NCBI GenBank assembly: GCA_022570795.1
Contig: JAKUDP010000002.1
Location: forward strand, 3,162,001-3,226,000
DNA: 64,000 nt
Source: Sphaerulina vaccinii
Taxonomy: Eukaryota; Ascomycota; Dothideomycetes; Mycosphaerellales; Mycosphaerellaceae
Reading direction: 5' to 3'
Made by a program: the position numbers and the translations under genes. Each line of letters starts with the position of its first letter. Position 1 is the first letter of the stretch. Below are positions 43,201 through 53,635 of this stretch, piece after piece. Below the pieces are notes generated by a model. The model was given only the letters and a program-made list of their open reading frames with translations. It did no database searches and was not told the origin of the DNA.

Positions 43201-45897
43201 TTCCTGAGGATTGTCCACGTCGACTCGTTCTTCTGGTGCAGGTGGGATGGCCTCTGGGACATTTTGTGGTTGGATGTCGCCCCAGAACAAGTCGACTAGC
43301 CAGTGCGCTGGGGCTGGGGGCGGCTGCTGTGCTGGCGTCGGTGTATCGGCCACATCTTCGTCTGCAAGTGCTGCAGCCTCGTGACCAAGCTCAGCTTGTC
43401 GTAGTTGCTCGATCTCGTTTTGCATTTCGTCAAGTCTCATTTCGCCTTCTTCTCGTGGCGGAGGAGGAATAGGTCGTAATTGAGGGTTCTCATTTAGCAG
43501 CTGGTCGATCATCATCTCGCCTTCCTGTCGTGGTCGTGTTGGAGGAGGATCATCTGGTTCCGGTCCATCTGGGTGAAACGGGTTGTTGTCCTCCATTCTA
43601 TGCTCGGCGTGGGTCTGACCACTCTGTTCTAGTATTCTCCCAATACCCTCCGCCACAGCCTTCACAGCTTTGCGTTCATCCATCGACCAGTCCTTCTTCG
43701 CTTTGCGCGGTTCTTCAAAAGCAGTGCCACTCACTTCGCTGGCAAGTATTACTACCCGCTTCGAACCCTCGAACAGGTCCTTGCCCACATCCTCGCCCGT
43801 TTGTCCAGGCTTGAGCTTTCCTGGGGAGTAAGAGCCGGTCGCCTGCATCTGTGCGCCAATCTTTAGGATCCTCTTCTCTTCCACACTCATTCCTGCTAGT
43901 TTCTGGTTGAGCTTCTCCATCAACTCTTCGTTCATCGGCTCAGGTGCGCCAATCGACTGCTCCGCCCTCTGCTTCAATTCCGCATGAGTAATTGTTCCCT
44001 TCTCCAGCCTCTGCGTCAATTCCTCAGTAGTCAAAACATCCTTGTCTTTTGGCTCTGGAACAATAATCTGGCGTTGTTTACCTTTGCCCCTGCGCTTGAT
44101 ATTCAGCTTTGCATCAGGACCTGCATTCGTGATCGGTAGAACAAACGCCTCATCACCTCCAGTCCATACTTCCTCGGACACAGTCGTCGAAGCTAGGACT
44201 GAAGTGTCGTTCGTTGGCTGATCGTTGTTGGTATGTTCAGTCTCATCGCCCGGAGGAGTTACATTCTGCCAGCTGCCTTCCATATCCGCAGACGGAGCAC
44301 TGATCAAACTCGGGGTCTCGGAATCTAGCAGAAGCTCGTCGGTCTCCTCAAGGATACGTTTGATATGCGTGGCCCGGGACGATATAGCTCTGGTTGGCAT
44401 TCGAGGTCTCTGGTTCGCTGCTGTAGGACTTTCCGGCACATCTCCTAATCTCTCCGCTTCGTCCAGAGTACCTTGGATCGTTGTTAATTCTCCCTGTGGA
44501 TTTGTAGAGCTCTCAGCTTCATCCCCTCTTGATGCGTTACGAGCAGCACCCCTCGCTTCCAATTCAGCGAGCAGAACCTCTTCCCACGCCTCTCTCTTTT
44601 CATCGGAAAGCGTGCTTAGCTTTGCATAGACTTTGTCCGCCAATGTGCTAGCGTCCATTCCAGAGTTCGATGAGCTCTCAGCAGCTAAGATCTGTGCCAT
44701 GATGACGGCGGCTTCGGATTCGAAAAGCTGCTTGCCATCATCGCCCATGTCCAGTCGAGATGTCGCAGAGTCAATGAGCTCGTACATTTGTTCCCATGAC
44801 ATAGCAGCTTTCTTCTCCATTTCCTCCAATTCAATCGTTTGTTCAATCTGCAGGGTGACCAGCCTTTGCCTCGCCTCTTCAATCCGCTCAGCTTGTCTTC
44901 GAAGTCGATCTCTTTCCACTATCAATCTTTCTTGCTCCCTTCTCTCATTCTGTACTTGTTCAAGATTGACCAAAGGCTGCTGCTGCACAACCCACTCGCG
45001 AATCAAGAATACCAGAATGAAGCCTAGAATGACTACACAAGTTATGAGTTGTCCTTCGAAGATGTCCAGGATCGTTCGATTGACTCGTGCGCTAGGCGTG
45101 AGTTCGGAAAGGTAGGTCCAGGAAGAGAGAATGGAAGCATCCGCTTGCGGCCAGTAGGATGTCATGTTGTAAATATTTGCATCATAGGTAGAGTTGCGTC
45201 GGATCGTCGTTGAAGCAGTGGCATTAGTACTGCTGCTGGTCTGCATGAAAGTGCTCTTCCAGTCCACCAGGCCAAAGAACTTAGCGTAGGCATCGTAGAA
45301 GACTCCCGCAGAAGAATTGTCCTGCACCACTTCCTCTACATGTTCAGCAACCTGCATCTGTCTGATATACACCTCCCTCGCCCAACCAGCATCTGCGAAC
45401 CAGAACATCCACCTCCAAGCCCATCTGATCATCAACGGGAGAAAGACCAACCATACACTCATGACCACAACAGCACGCGCCCCTCTCAGCAACATCATGG
45501 CCATATGTATGCATGCTCGTTGAATGAAGACCGTCCAGGGTAGCGTATTAGGCATGTCTGCATCGTAGAGTTTGGTGAAGCGGAACGGCGTCTTGCATAG
45601 TTCGCAGTGCTTCTTGTGAGAGTGACTGAGCCATTCCATCAGACATTCTTGGTGGACGAACTTGATACTGCCGCTGCATTTGCATGGATAGAAGAGCGGT
45701 TCTTCGGCTGAGCCTTCGCTGCGGCAGATGCGACATGTTGCATCGCCATTGTCTGTGGACGTCTTGATCGAGGACATCGTGTCGCGGCGTTCAGGAGGTG
45801 GTGGAGGAGGATCGTTCATGATGTCGGTGTCCAGTGAGGGAGGTATGGGTTCAGTATTGTGTGCACTGCTGCCGGCCATGTCTGGAGAGTCGTCCAT
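40276..45897 (-). CDS. doa10: Doa10/MARCH6-type RING-CH E3 ubiquitin ligase of ER membrane
   Basis: Single exon, 1873 residues, start MDDSPDMAGS. The N-terminal RING-CH finger is complete: Cys55, Cys58 (CRICRS), Cys72, Cys74 (CKCSG), His82, Cys85, Cys98, Cys101. Two membrane segments follow near residues 140-165 and 290-315. A long charged cytosolic region (about 320-960) includes coiled-coil-like stretches (ERLIVERDRLRRQAERIEEA). Then about a dozen hydrophobic segments run to the C-terminus, including TM regions around GLWMFSAFMGLCITL and MPLVFVTILNLYLLIPL. This architecture is Doa10 (yeast SSM4) and human MARCH6, which with Ubc6/Ubc7 degrade misfolded and degron-bearing proteins at the ER and inner nuclear membrane. 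The family is normally 1300-1500 residues in yeast; the extra length is mostly the disordered cytosolic insert. The C-terminus ends in a basic stretch (GSKGVVRRER). Confidence 0.94.
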   Translation of the reverse strand: MDDSPDMAGSSAHNTEPIPPSLDTDIMNDPPPPPPERRDTMSSIKTSTDNGDATCRICRSEGSAEEPLFYPCKCSGSIKFVHQECLMEWLSHSHKKHCELCKTPFRFTKLYDADMPNTLPWTVFIQRACIHMAMMLLRGARAVVVMSVWLVFLPLMIRWAWRWMFWFADAGWAREVYIRQMQVAEHVEEVVQDNSSAGVFYDAYAKFFGLVDWKSTFMQTSSSTNATASTTIRRNSTYDANIYNMTSYWPQADASILSSWTYLSELTPSARVNRTILDIFEGQLITCVVILGFILVFLIREWVVQQQPLVNLEQVQNERREQERLIVERDRLRRQAERIEEARQRLVTLQIEQTIELEEMEKKAAMSWEQMYELIDSATSRLDMGDDGKQLFESEAAVIMAQILAAESSSNSGMDASTLADKVYAKLSTLSDEKREAWEEVLLAELEARGAARNASRGDEAESSTNPQGELTTIQGTLDEAERLGDVPESPTAANQRPRMPTRAISSRATHIKRILEETDELLLDSETPSLISAPSADMEGSWQNVTPPGDETEHTNNDQPTNDTSVLASTTVSEEVWTGGDEAFVLPITNAGPDAKLNIKRRGKGKQRQIIVPEPKDKDVLTTEELTQRLEKGTITHAELKQRAEQSIGAPEPMNEELMEKLNQKLAGMSVEEKRILKIGAQMQATGSYSPGKLKPGQTGEDVGKDLFEGSKRVVILASEVSGTAFEEPRKAKKDWSMDERKAVKAVAEGIGRILEQSGQTHAEHRMEDNNPFHPDGPEPDDPPPTRPRQEGEMMIDQLLNENPQLRPIPPPPREEGEMRLDEMQNEIEQLRQAELGHEAAALADEDVADTPTPAQQPPPAPAHWLVDLFWGDIQPQNVPEAIPPAPEERVDVDNPQEAPLVPAPDPPIIEQHNHNHDHHDPEVVAAAAANAGLDAEAIEDAEDLEGIFELIGLQGPIIGLFQTSCFCSVLVISSVFLAIGFPYMWGKLVLVFINSPVESLIKTPLRFISFLTDLLVDIALFIVGWLATAAIKLVETLFSFVEPEWLGNAEFTSWCYKLSKATAIGAFQRLSGLVQTTSTEGEGMQWAWLHVSVEAHASLQTIRQETSAVLNFVGSAITALVESVSSGSATMMWESLMNGSKHLAGGAALVFASLDTAKDHVLSWWPAIGNMSTGSLTFSTTSSTTDLDPSLVYWNSKDRGLAILTGYIALALLAAIYVAADTPITSSPSNQKIEKIVRTSLRQAGGVMKVILIISIEMIAFPLYCGLLLDIAFLPLQTGASLATRWAYATQAPYTFGFIHWFVGTCYMFHFALFVGMCRKILRKGTLWFIRDPDDPTFHPVRDVLERNVTTQLRKIAFSALVYGALVILCLGGVIWSIGRIFQGIFPIHWVATEPYVEFSVDLLLYTSLTPTLWSLAKPSTAVHAMYAWWLRRCARTLRLSHFLFGERKKDEESNGKYVLTPCNDQYRPPKAGEAFIHVEEDGDVFIADKDGKKNDHFATIYTPPNFRLRMTLFMVGLWMFSAFMGLCITLVPLSFGRWVLKDLVLPEGVVVNDIYAYSIGAYVFGGIAFFATKGGSGARYLKDKATQVDFKAWITAATRVGCKTLKCLYVYGFAGVVMPLVFVTILNLYLLIPLHTYLVTTLRPGLQGAMKDALLDELANVTSIRDALLHGNLNGTALEAMTAAANATLQSSTTLPPTFPKVAEYSIHIFSDTALGMLIGKILIRNIYAAPATRAAEAWRHITADGLLNPDVRLATRFFILPATLISAIVLLAPIGLARMILNAVTWLGPQMVSSFKDIPSEFEVLVMRYSYPVTAAWATSLWGTQQIIKATGRWRARIRDEVYLVGERLHNFGEKRPPLGSKGVVRRER

Positions 45898-46635
45898 GGT
45901 GAGAGGGAATGCCCGTAGGCCGAGTCTTAGGTGGTCATCTGGTCGTGTAAAGAGTATTCCTTTTCATAAGGAAGTCGCTGGTCGTGCCTGTGAGTTTACT
46001 TGTTGTTGATTGCAGTTGCGAGTGTCCACATCGGAGAGTTGTTACTTTGGCACGTGAAAGAGGGAAGATCCGAGATGCAGGCTGAAGTCATTGCTGACAT
46101 AGGAAATGCTACGCGAACATGAGAAGGGATTGTTCCCAATTGACTTCTCCTGAGTCGTGTCAGAGTCGTGCACTTGGTCAGATCAACGATAGACACAGCT
46201 GCTCCTAACGGTGCCTGACCATCCGCTCCCATTGTATACAGCAACGTAAGCCGTCGATTCATGTATCACACTTACAGAGGGAAGAACAACACGTTGATAA
46301 GTGCAGCACGCGATCTTTGGCTGAAGGGGCAGAAAGTGACGACATCAAACGACAATCTTGCTTGTGAAGGAGAGAACAACATTACTTTGTACTTTGTACT
46401 CGTCACTCTCTTCCTCTCCCATCTACATAGAGAGAAGACCACATCGAGGAGTGAAGACAGCATCCTCCTTCTCTCACACATTCTCGTCTCTTCTCTTTTG
46501 TTGAGCTGTACTTGTTTACTCGTTTACTCAATTTTGATGAAGTGTCGCTCAAAGTGTTGATTCAGGGCCGAGATAAGGTTGAGACTAGCCGCCGAGCTAC
46601 AAACGCTTTGTCTTTCTCACTGCTATCTTCTGAAG
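45898..46635. promoter_or_regulatory. Divergent promoter region, doa10 and Ala/Ser-rich repeat protein
   Basis: 738 bp between the two start codons. The half nearer the repeat-protein gene is strongly pyrimidine-rich with a short direct repeat TTTGTACTTTGTACTC near 46386-46402, typical of fungal transcription start regions. The in-frame ATG at 46579 lies within it. No other gene seen. Confidence 0.5.
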
Positions 46636-49600
46636 ATGGGCTCGAAAGCAACCACAAAATCTTCCAAACCGCCGTCTCTTCAGACACGAAAGGAAGAAAA
46701 GGCCGCCATCATGGATGGACAGGCGAGAGGAAGGACTTCTCGAAGTGGACGACGGAAAGGACAACGAACATGGAGAGGTTATCTGGCCGACAAGGGACTG
46801 AAGATGTTCATATGGTATGCCCTGTACACCATCGTCTTCACCTGTCCAGCAACACAGAACGAGGTTTTGGACGACACGAATCAGATCTGCCGGCCCTACT
46901 TATCAGCGCGAGACTTCATCCTCCCTCACGCACAGCCATACTATGAACAACACGTCTCTCCTTATGTGGAGAAGGTGCAGCCATACTACAACATCGTCAA
47001 CGAGAAGGTCTACACTCCTTCATACTCCGCATATCAGACATACGCCGCTCCTCGTGTCTCTCAGGCAAAGAAAGTCAGCCAACAACAATGGGAGAAGAAC
47101 ATCCTTCCACAACTTGATCTGGCGCAAAAGCAGGCCGGAAAACAGTACCAGCAGACTCTCGCGCCTCACGTCAAGAAAGCAACAGATCTCGTACAGCCAT
47201 ACTATGATGGAGTCGTCAACTCAGCATCCGACATCTGGCAGCTGGAACTCGAGCCAGTCTACCGCAAGACTGCTCCTTATGCGCAGAAAGTCTACCAGCA
47301 AGGACAATCTTTTGCCGTGAACACTGCTCTCCCACAGGCGCAGTACGTCTCTTCTCTCGGATACAGCTTCTGGGCACGTAACATCTGGCCACGCATCCGC
47401 ATCCTGTATGGAGAGAATGTCGAGCCTCAGCTGATGCGCATTACTGAGCGTCTTGGTCGCTACAAGGATGGCAAGAAGCTGGAAGCGGAGATTAATTCAG
47501 TTGAAGCGTCTTCGAAACTGTCCAAGTCTTCAGAAAGCGCATCCTCTTTGGCATCCTCGATTGCCTCTACTCTGAGTGAGGCCACAGAAAGCCCATCGTC
47601 GGCCGCCTCTGCAGCTGTCCACTCCACCCCAACACCATCCGCCGATCCTGCCGTCCAATTCAAGGAGGACCTCAAGAGCTGGGAAGATATCAGCCACAAA
47701 GCTGCTGAGGAGGGTTCAGAAGATCTTAGTGAGCGCATTCAGGACATTACCGCCCAGCAAGTCAAGAGCGCCAGTAGTGTTGGAAGTGCTCTGGTTACTC
47801 AGCTCGAAGCTACTAGCGAGAGCGCTTTACAATCAGTACGATCTCGCATCCAGCACATCGTCAAGAGCCTGCCAGAGTATCCCGAGGACAAGGAAATTGC
47901 ATCCGCCAGCGAGGATCTCACCCAAGCTGTACGCGCAGCAGGTCAGAGCATTAAGCAAAAGGCTCAAGCTGTTCGCGAATTCCGCCAGACCTGGCAGAGC
48001 GAGACTGAGAGCCTGGTGGAGAAGGCTTTGCAGTCGACTCTGGAAACCATCGACAGCATTCGAGAGCTTCGCTTGACCGAGATTGGCCGCAAATACGCTT
48101 CATCCTCGCTGCCACATAAGGAGTGGAGCAAGTATAACGATCTCAAAAAGGCAACTCAGACATGGCGCAATGATGTCGAGAAGGCTGCACGCGAACACAA
48201 GGGACTCACAGAGTTCCGATCGAGTGTCGCGTCGACTGAAGAGGAAGCTATGGCCATTGCTGAAGATGCTGCAAAGGAACTTGCCCGACTCAAGAAAGTT
48301 GGACAGTGGAAGATCGAGGCAGATGATGCTTCGGATGACTTTGAGAGCAAAACTATGCCGCCTCCAGTCCGCAAGGCCAAGGAAGCAATCGTGGAGGCAG
48401 CTGCTGGTCTGTCGGAGGCTGTCGTTGGCTCATCAACTGGATCTGTTGAGAGCCTGTCATCACAAGCAGCGAGCTCTGCTTCAAGCTTTGCATCCCAGGC
48501 CAGCGAGGCAGTCTATGGTTCGACTGGAAGTGTGGAGAGCATTGCCAGCCAGTTCTCTTCGAGTGCGTCCAGCCTTTCCGAACAAGTCATTGGTTCTTCG
48601 ACAGGATCTGTTGAGAGTGCCGCCAGTCAAGCCAAGCAGTCTGCTTCTAGCATTGCTTCTCAAGCATCAGAGTCTGCTTCCAGCCTCGCCTCACAAGTAT
48701 CGCAGTCTGTGCATGTGGGCGCCAGCTCCGCATCGAGTGCCGTGGTTGGTGAATCCAGCTCCTCCGACACAATCAAGGATGCCGCTTCATCTGCTTCGAG
48801 TGCAGTCCTTGCAGAGTCCAAGGTGACGGAAACCATTATTGATCAGGCGTCTACAGTTACCGAGACACTATCCAGTGTAGGATCTCAAGCTTCGAAATCC
48901 GCATCAAGTGTGGCATCCCAAGTCTCGAGCGCTGTCGTCGGGGAGTCAAGCCTCGCAGACACGATTAGAGATGCCGCCTCATCGGCTTCAAGTGCAGTCG
49001 TGGGAGAATCAAGCTTCACGGATTCTGTCAGTGCAGCTACCGAGAGCGCAAAGTCAGTCGGCCCCAAGCTCGCCAGCATCATTGCCGCGCAGAGGGATCA
49101 GGCTCAGCAAGTCATGAAGGAGGCGTCCGACAGCGCTGCTTCGGTCATCAGCAGCGCAACTCACACCCCAGTCGCTTCTTCCATCTCATCCAGTGCGGCT
49201 TCCGTCTACAGCGATCTTCCAAGTGCGGAAGACATTGCCGACGCTGCTCAGAACTTTGCAGAGGAAAAGGTCGAAAAGCCAGTGAAGAAGGTGTGGGGTG
49301 GAGCAATGGCTCAAGAGCTCAAGGAACCACGCGAACCAATCCTTGACGAGCCACTAGAGGGCGACTATGGCGATGTTGTTGATACTGGTGACATTGGTGG
49401 CAACGACTACGCCTTCCAAGAGCGCCTCAATGCCTATGGCGAGAGCGCGCAACAAGCCATCAACGCTCAGTACGAAGCCATGAAGGGTGCTGTGCCCACC
49501 GGAGACATTGCGGCGAGTGCATCCAGCATCTACGACAGCGCTATCAGCCAAGCATCCTCGCAATACGATGTCGTGAAGTCGTACGTTTCTGCACAGGTCT

Positions 49601-51676
49601 CGGGAACACCACTTCCTGTTCAAGAGCAGGTTTTGGCAAATGCCCAGGCTGCCTATGAATCCGCTGTCACGAGAGCTTCTTACCTGGCGTACGGTACTCC
49701 GATCACTGCTGCACCACTTCAAGCAGCTAGCAGTGCAAATGCCAATGCTCTGAACGAGGCATCGAAGAGCTATGCCTCAGCCCAATCTCGCATCTCAAGT
49801 GCGATCTATGTTGGCGCTGGAACAGAGGAATATTCTGACTCTGCCCGATCAGCGTACTCAGCAGCCATTCTATCTGCCAGCTACGCCATCTACGGCACAC
49901 CTGTCACTGCTGCTCCTCTCGCAGCAGCCTCCTCAGCTTACAGCAATGCCGCCCTTGAGGCATCCAAGCACTACGAAGCTGTCAAGTCTCGCGTGTCTGC
50001 TCAGATATCTGGTTCTCCAGCGCCTGTCCATGAGCAAATGCTCTCTTCTGCCCAGGATGCCTACTCTGGAGCCCTTCAAGCTGCTTCATCGAGGTACTAC
50101 TCGGCCTTCCCAACACAGGGATACTTGGAAAGCATCTCTTCGGTGGCATCTTCGCGACTCGCAGATGGTGTCAGCCTTGCTCAGGAACAATATCAAAATG
50201 CGCTGAAGGCTGTCGGTGCTGAGCCCACTCCGGCACACCAGCAATATCTTTCGTCGGCACAGGCTGCCTACTATCAGGCGCTCGGGCTGGCACATGGTCG
50301 TTACAACGAGTTCGTGGATGCTGCGAGTAGTGTTATCATGCCTACTCCAACTGCCACAGGGTATCAGAAGTCGATCGAAGATGCTCTTGCCGGAATCAAG
50401 CAAGCTGCCTCATCGGCTTCGAGCGCGGTTGTGGGAGAGCCAAGCGAGACAGGCGCCTACGCTTCAGCATGGAGCGCCTACGCTGCAGCCACATCCGAAG
50501 CCTCATCCAAGTACGACATGCTCCTCTCTATGGCGACCGGCGCTGCAAGTGCACAATCCACCAGCGTCGGACAGGACACTCTTTTCTCCTTGCACAAACA
50601 AGTCAAAGAAGCTCTTGCTCTGGCACAAGAAAAGCTCGCAGTGGCAAGCAAATCAGCCAGTTCCGCTTATGCTGGAACAACGACGAAGCCCATCGCTTCT
50701 CAAGCATCAGAAAACTGGGAAGCTTTGATCTCCAAGGCTAGTGAACAAGTCTATGGCGCACCTCCTCCATTTACTGCCCAAGCTTATAGCTATGCCACCG
50801 AGTATGCTGGATCTGTCACCGAAGCCGCTGCATACGCCACAGCTGCTGCAGCGGCTCAATTCGAACAAGTCCAAGCTCTCTTCTCTGAACTCATCGTCGG
50901 CAAGGAGGCAGACTTCACTGCTAGTGTTTACAGCAGACTTCAATCTGCTTACGCAACAGGTGCTCCGGCTTTGGCTTCCCAGGTCTCAAGCCTCGCTGGT
51001 GATCTTCCTTCTCAGGTCTCTAGCCTCGCTGGGGAAATGCCTTCCCAGGTCTCGAGCTTGGCCAGCGTCGTCTATGCTGCTTTCATTCCACCCACTCAGG
51101 TTCCTGGAATACTTGAGCAAGTCCAAGAACAGCTGAATGCTGCTGTCAACGCGGCTAGCGTGCAAGCTTATGGTACTGAGAAGGGTACAGTCCAGGTAAG
51201 TCTTTTCCCATACAAACATCATCACGAAGACTAGTATGCTAATAACTTCACAGCAAGCCACCGAAGCAGTCGCCGATGCTGCATCTTCAGCATATTCAGC
51301 CGCATCTTCCGCAGTCTACGGCACCCCAGCACCATACCTCGCTGCAGCACAGACTTCTGTTCTCGACATCGGCTCATCAGCATCGCTCGCCATCTCACAG
51401 GCAATCTACGGCCAGCCAACTCCCATCGCGTCCTCCGTTCAATCGAAAGCTGCAGAAGCCGCATCATCTGCGAGCGCCGCTGTGAGCAGCGCCCTTTATG
51501 GCGAAGAACAAACCTACCTCGAAGGTATCCAGAGCCAGCTCAGTGCTGCTATGGCCAGCGCGAGCGCGCAGATTGCGGCTTTCGGCGGCGATGCGAGCAG
51601 TGTTATCAACGAGGCTGTTAGCACGGCGAGTTCAGCAGCCGCTGCTGTGACTGACCGGGTGAGAGATGAGTTGTGA
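46636..51676 (+). CDS. Giant Ala/Ser-rich repetitive protein with N-terminal membrane anchor
   Basis: Two exons (46636-51195, 51254-51676), 1660 residues. The start MGSKATTKSSKPP is followed by a basic region and one hydrophobic segment (about 53-70, KGLKMFIWYALYTIVFTC). A Tyr/Pro-rich repetitive part then carries motifs such as HAQPYYEQHVSPYVEKVQ and APHVKKATDLVQPYY. From about residue 280 it is helical Ala/Ser/Glu/Gln-rich, with repeats ASSASSAVVGESS and GSSTGSVES, and later units of about 60-70 residues containing SxYAIYGTPVTAAPLAAASS-like cores. These resemble amphipathic 11-mer-type lipid-binding repeats; no enzyme domain is visible. Long database entries named after a homeobox factor exist for similar fungal proteins, which fits poorly: no homeodomain is seen. 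I infer an ER or lipid-droplet-associated structural protein. A GTAAGT donor at 51196 and CAG acceptor at 51253 keep the repeat register. An upstream ATG at 46579 adds 19 residues. Confidence 0.78.
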
Positions 51677-52660
51677 AGGATTGGTGAGTGATGAGGAATC
51701 TGCATAATCACTGAGGATGACAGAACTCTGAGGTCAGCTTCAGGACGTGACGAATGAAGAAGGAGGAGGGACAGGAAGAACAGCGACAGAATGGATTATG
51801 TATCTGTACATTTTCTTTTATGGCGAGTGCGACGATATCCCATGACGTTTACGTTTATGCTATGGTAACTAGATAGGTGTAATGAGTGTGTACACATGCG
51901 AACACTTTTAGACATCAGCCGCCTCGCATAGCATCGACATCCTCGCGCACACGGATCAGTGCTTTCGAAAGTTACAGCCCGAGGCGTCTCACATTCTACG
52001 TGGCTCGAGTACTGCATTTCAAAATTCTTCATCAAATGAAAGCCTCTCGATTCATATCAATCGTGGAGGAGAGAAGTTGCAGGAACCGAGTGAGTTGCAT
52101 GGGAGTTTACACAGAATTGAGCATGATCATGTCGTCGAATGTCGACGACTGTTCTGTCTTTTGCTAGCTGCCCACTGATTGCTTCGTATCTCTACGACTT
52201 GAAGGGCACCGAGCCATTCAAAGTAAGGAAGTTGTGCCATGGCTATTTGCTGAGCCTTCCGAGACAGGTATTGTGGATTTTGTCTATAGCTCTGTGCTCT
52301 AGTAGAAGCTAAGCATCTCAAAGTGAAGACGACGTGCAATGGTGGCCAGTTGAGCTTCCAGAGACAGCTGTTGCTGATTCTGCGTATATCTCTGCTAACC
52401 GAGAATCGCTAGGCATCTTGAAGCAAAGACGGGTCGCGATGGCTCATCTGCTATATATATAGGCTTTCGGAGACATACAATATGTACGACCATCTGTGGA
52501 GAGGTTTACGATTCTCCTGGCTCCGTCTTCTTCTTCTTCCTACATTGGGCGATGTAAGGAAGGAGATCGCTCTTGTTAATTTTTTTGATAAGAAATCAAC
52601 ATAACCAGAGCCTGCGATATGGCACCGCCTGCTTGCAATTCTCAAGGCACAACCTCTACC
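51677..52660. other. Intergenic, 984 bp
   Basis: 3' flanks of the repeat protein (+) and PHB-depolymerase-like gene (-). Contains the 100-bp tandem repeat annotated separately. No gene supported; a 70-residue frame on - at 52127-52339 falls inside the repeat. Confidence 0.4.
52136..52490. repeat. Degenerate tandem repeat with ~100-bp period
   Basis: The phrase GC(C/A/G)ATGG occurs at about 52236, 52336 and 52436, exactly 100 bp apart, and flanking sequence aligns between units: ACCTTCCGAGACAGGTATTG-like and AGCTTCCAGAGACAGCTGTTG-like stretches, and AAGCATCTCAAAG versus AGGCATCTTGAAGC. Roughly two full units plus partial flanks; identity is roughly 65-75% by eye. The unit is not a multiple of three, so it is not a coding repeat. 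Confidence 0.6.
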
Positions 52661-53635
52661 CTATCCCCCCATCAGCACGCCAACCATCTTAACAATAGCC
52701 AACATCTGAACTCCACTCCTCCAATCTGCATCACCTCCTGACCATCCTACAAAATCAAAGCAACCAAATTTTGCGCCGGGATAAGCTGTAGCGTTCGCTC
52801 CTTTGAACCAAATAGGTCTCTCTGTATTGTCGACTCCACCTTGGGGAGCCAGGATAATCATATCGTTAGCATCAGCATACTGGAGATAACCAGTGTTCCT
52901 CATGAAGCGCTGCGCGACGCCGTCTGGATCCATGGTGCAGCCGTGGAGGGCGACGTGAAGTCTGCACCTCACCTTTCCATCCTCGCACTTCGAGGGAACG
53001 TAATAGAAACCAGTATCTGCGAGTCCAATGGCGCCAAGAGGACCACTTTGAGCCATCGGATGTAGTGTGCCTGTGAGAGTGTTTCCGTTCGGACTTCTGG
53101 GCTTGATATTCCCACTGCCATAAAGCCATTTGAACATTTCACCTACGCCGTCGTAGTTGCAGTCGGCAATATTCGGTGCGGAGGACTCGCTACATGTAGT
53201 AAGAGGTAAATCCGTATAAGCCTTATCCGTAGGAAACACATGTCCAGCACCAGGCAATTGCACAAACCTCATCCTTTCTCCTGGCACAAAACTTTGCAAT
53301 TGCTTCGCCAACTGTCCCGTAACATTTGGTCCTATACTCTGATCCAGAACGCCGGTATATAGCCAGACTTTACTCCCTTTCAAATTGCCGATCGCGTCAA
53401 TTCGATTCTCTGAACTCCATTGTCGAATATGTGCTATTGGTAGATCGATATCCGGGACGGCGTTGGTTTCGCATTCATTATAGAAGTCTTGATCGCGAGC
53501 ACAGTCGTAGGGTCCTCCTGCTAAGACGCCAAATCCGGAGAAGAGTGATGAGTAGGCTATTCCGAGTTGTGCGGACATGTATGCTCCGGCGCTGAAGCCG
53601 GAGACTGTGATTGTCGAGGGATCGATGTTGTACAT
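52661..53635 (-). CDS. Extracellular PHB-depolymerase-like esterase, apparently without signal peptide
   Basis: Single exon, 324 residues from Met at 53635. Alpha/beta-hydrolase of the polyhydroxybutyrate/feruloyl-esterase-like depolymerase family: the nucleophile Ser15 sits in the motif ITVSGFSAGAYMSAQLG, close to the N-terminus as in the circularly arranged PHB depolymerases. Downstream are GVLAGGPYDCA, YTGVLDQSIGP, PGAGHVFPTD and the C-terminal LHVALHGCTMD motif, and paired Cys residues. Fungal relatives begin with a secretion signal then about 20-30 residues before the first motif; here the frame is closed by a TGA just upstream of the ATG, so no signal peptide is encoded unless there is an undetected 5' exon. 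The likely role would be hydrolysis of polyesters or short polymers outside the cell, if secreted. The C-terminal end VKMVGVLMGG is short. Confidence 0.72.
   Translation of the reverse strand: MYNIDPSTITVSGFSAGAYMSAQLGIAYSSLFSGFGVLAGGPYDCARDQDFYNECETNAVPDIDLPIAHIRQWSSENRIDAIGNLKGSKVWLYTGVLDQSIGPNVTGQLAKQLQSFVPGERMRFVQLPGAGHVFPTDKAYTDLPLTTCSESSAPNIADCNYDGVGEMFKWLYGSGNIKPRSPNGNTLTGTLHPMAQSGPLGAIGLADTGFYYVPSKCEDGKVRCRLHVALHGCTMDPDGVAQRFMRNTGYLQYADANDMIILAPQGGVDNTERPIWFKGANATAYPGAKFGCFDFVGWSGGDADWRSGVQMLAIVKMVGVLMGG

Noticed and set aside
46579..46635. Upstream in-frame ATG for the Ala/Ser repeat protein
   Set aside because: The extra 19 residues fall in pyrimidine-rich leader sequence; the ATG at 46636 begins the MGSK start expected for this protein type.
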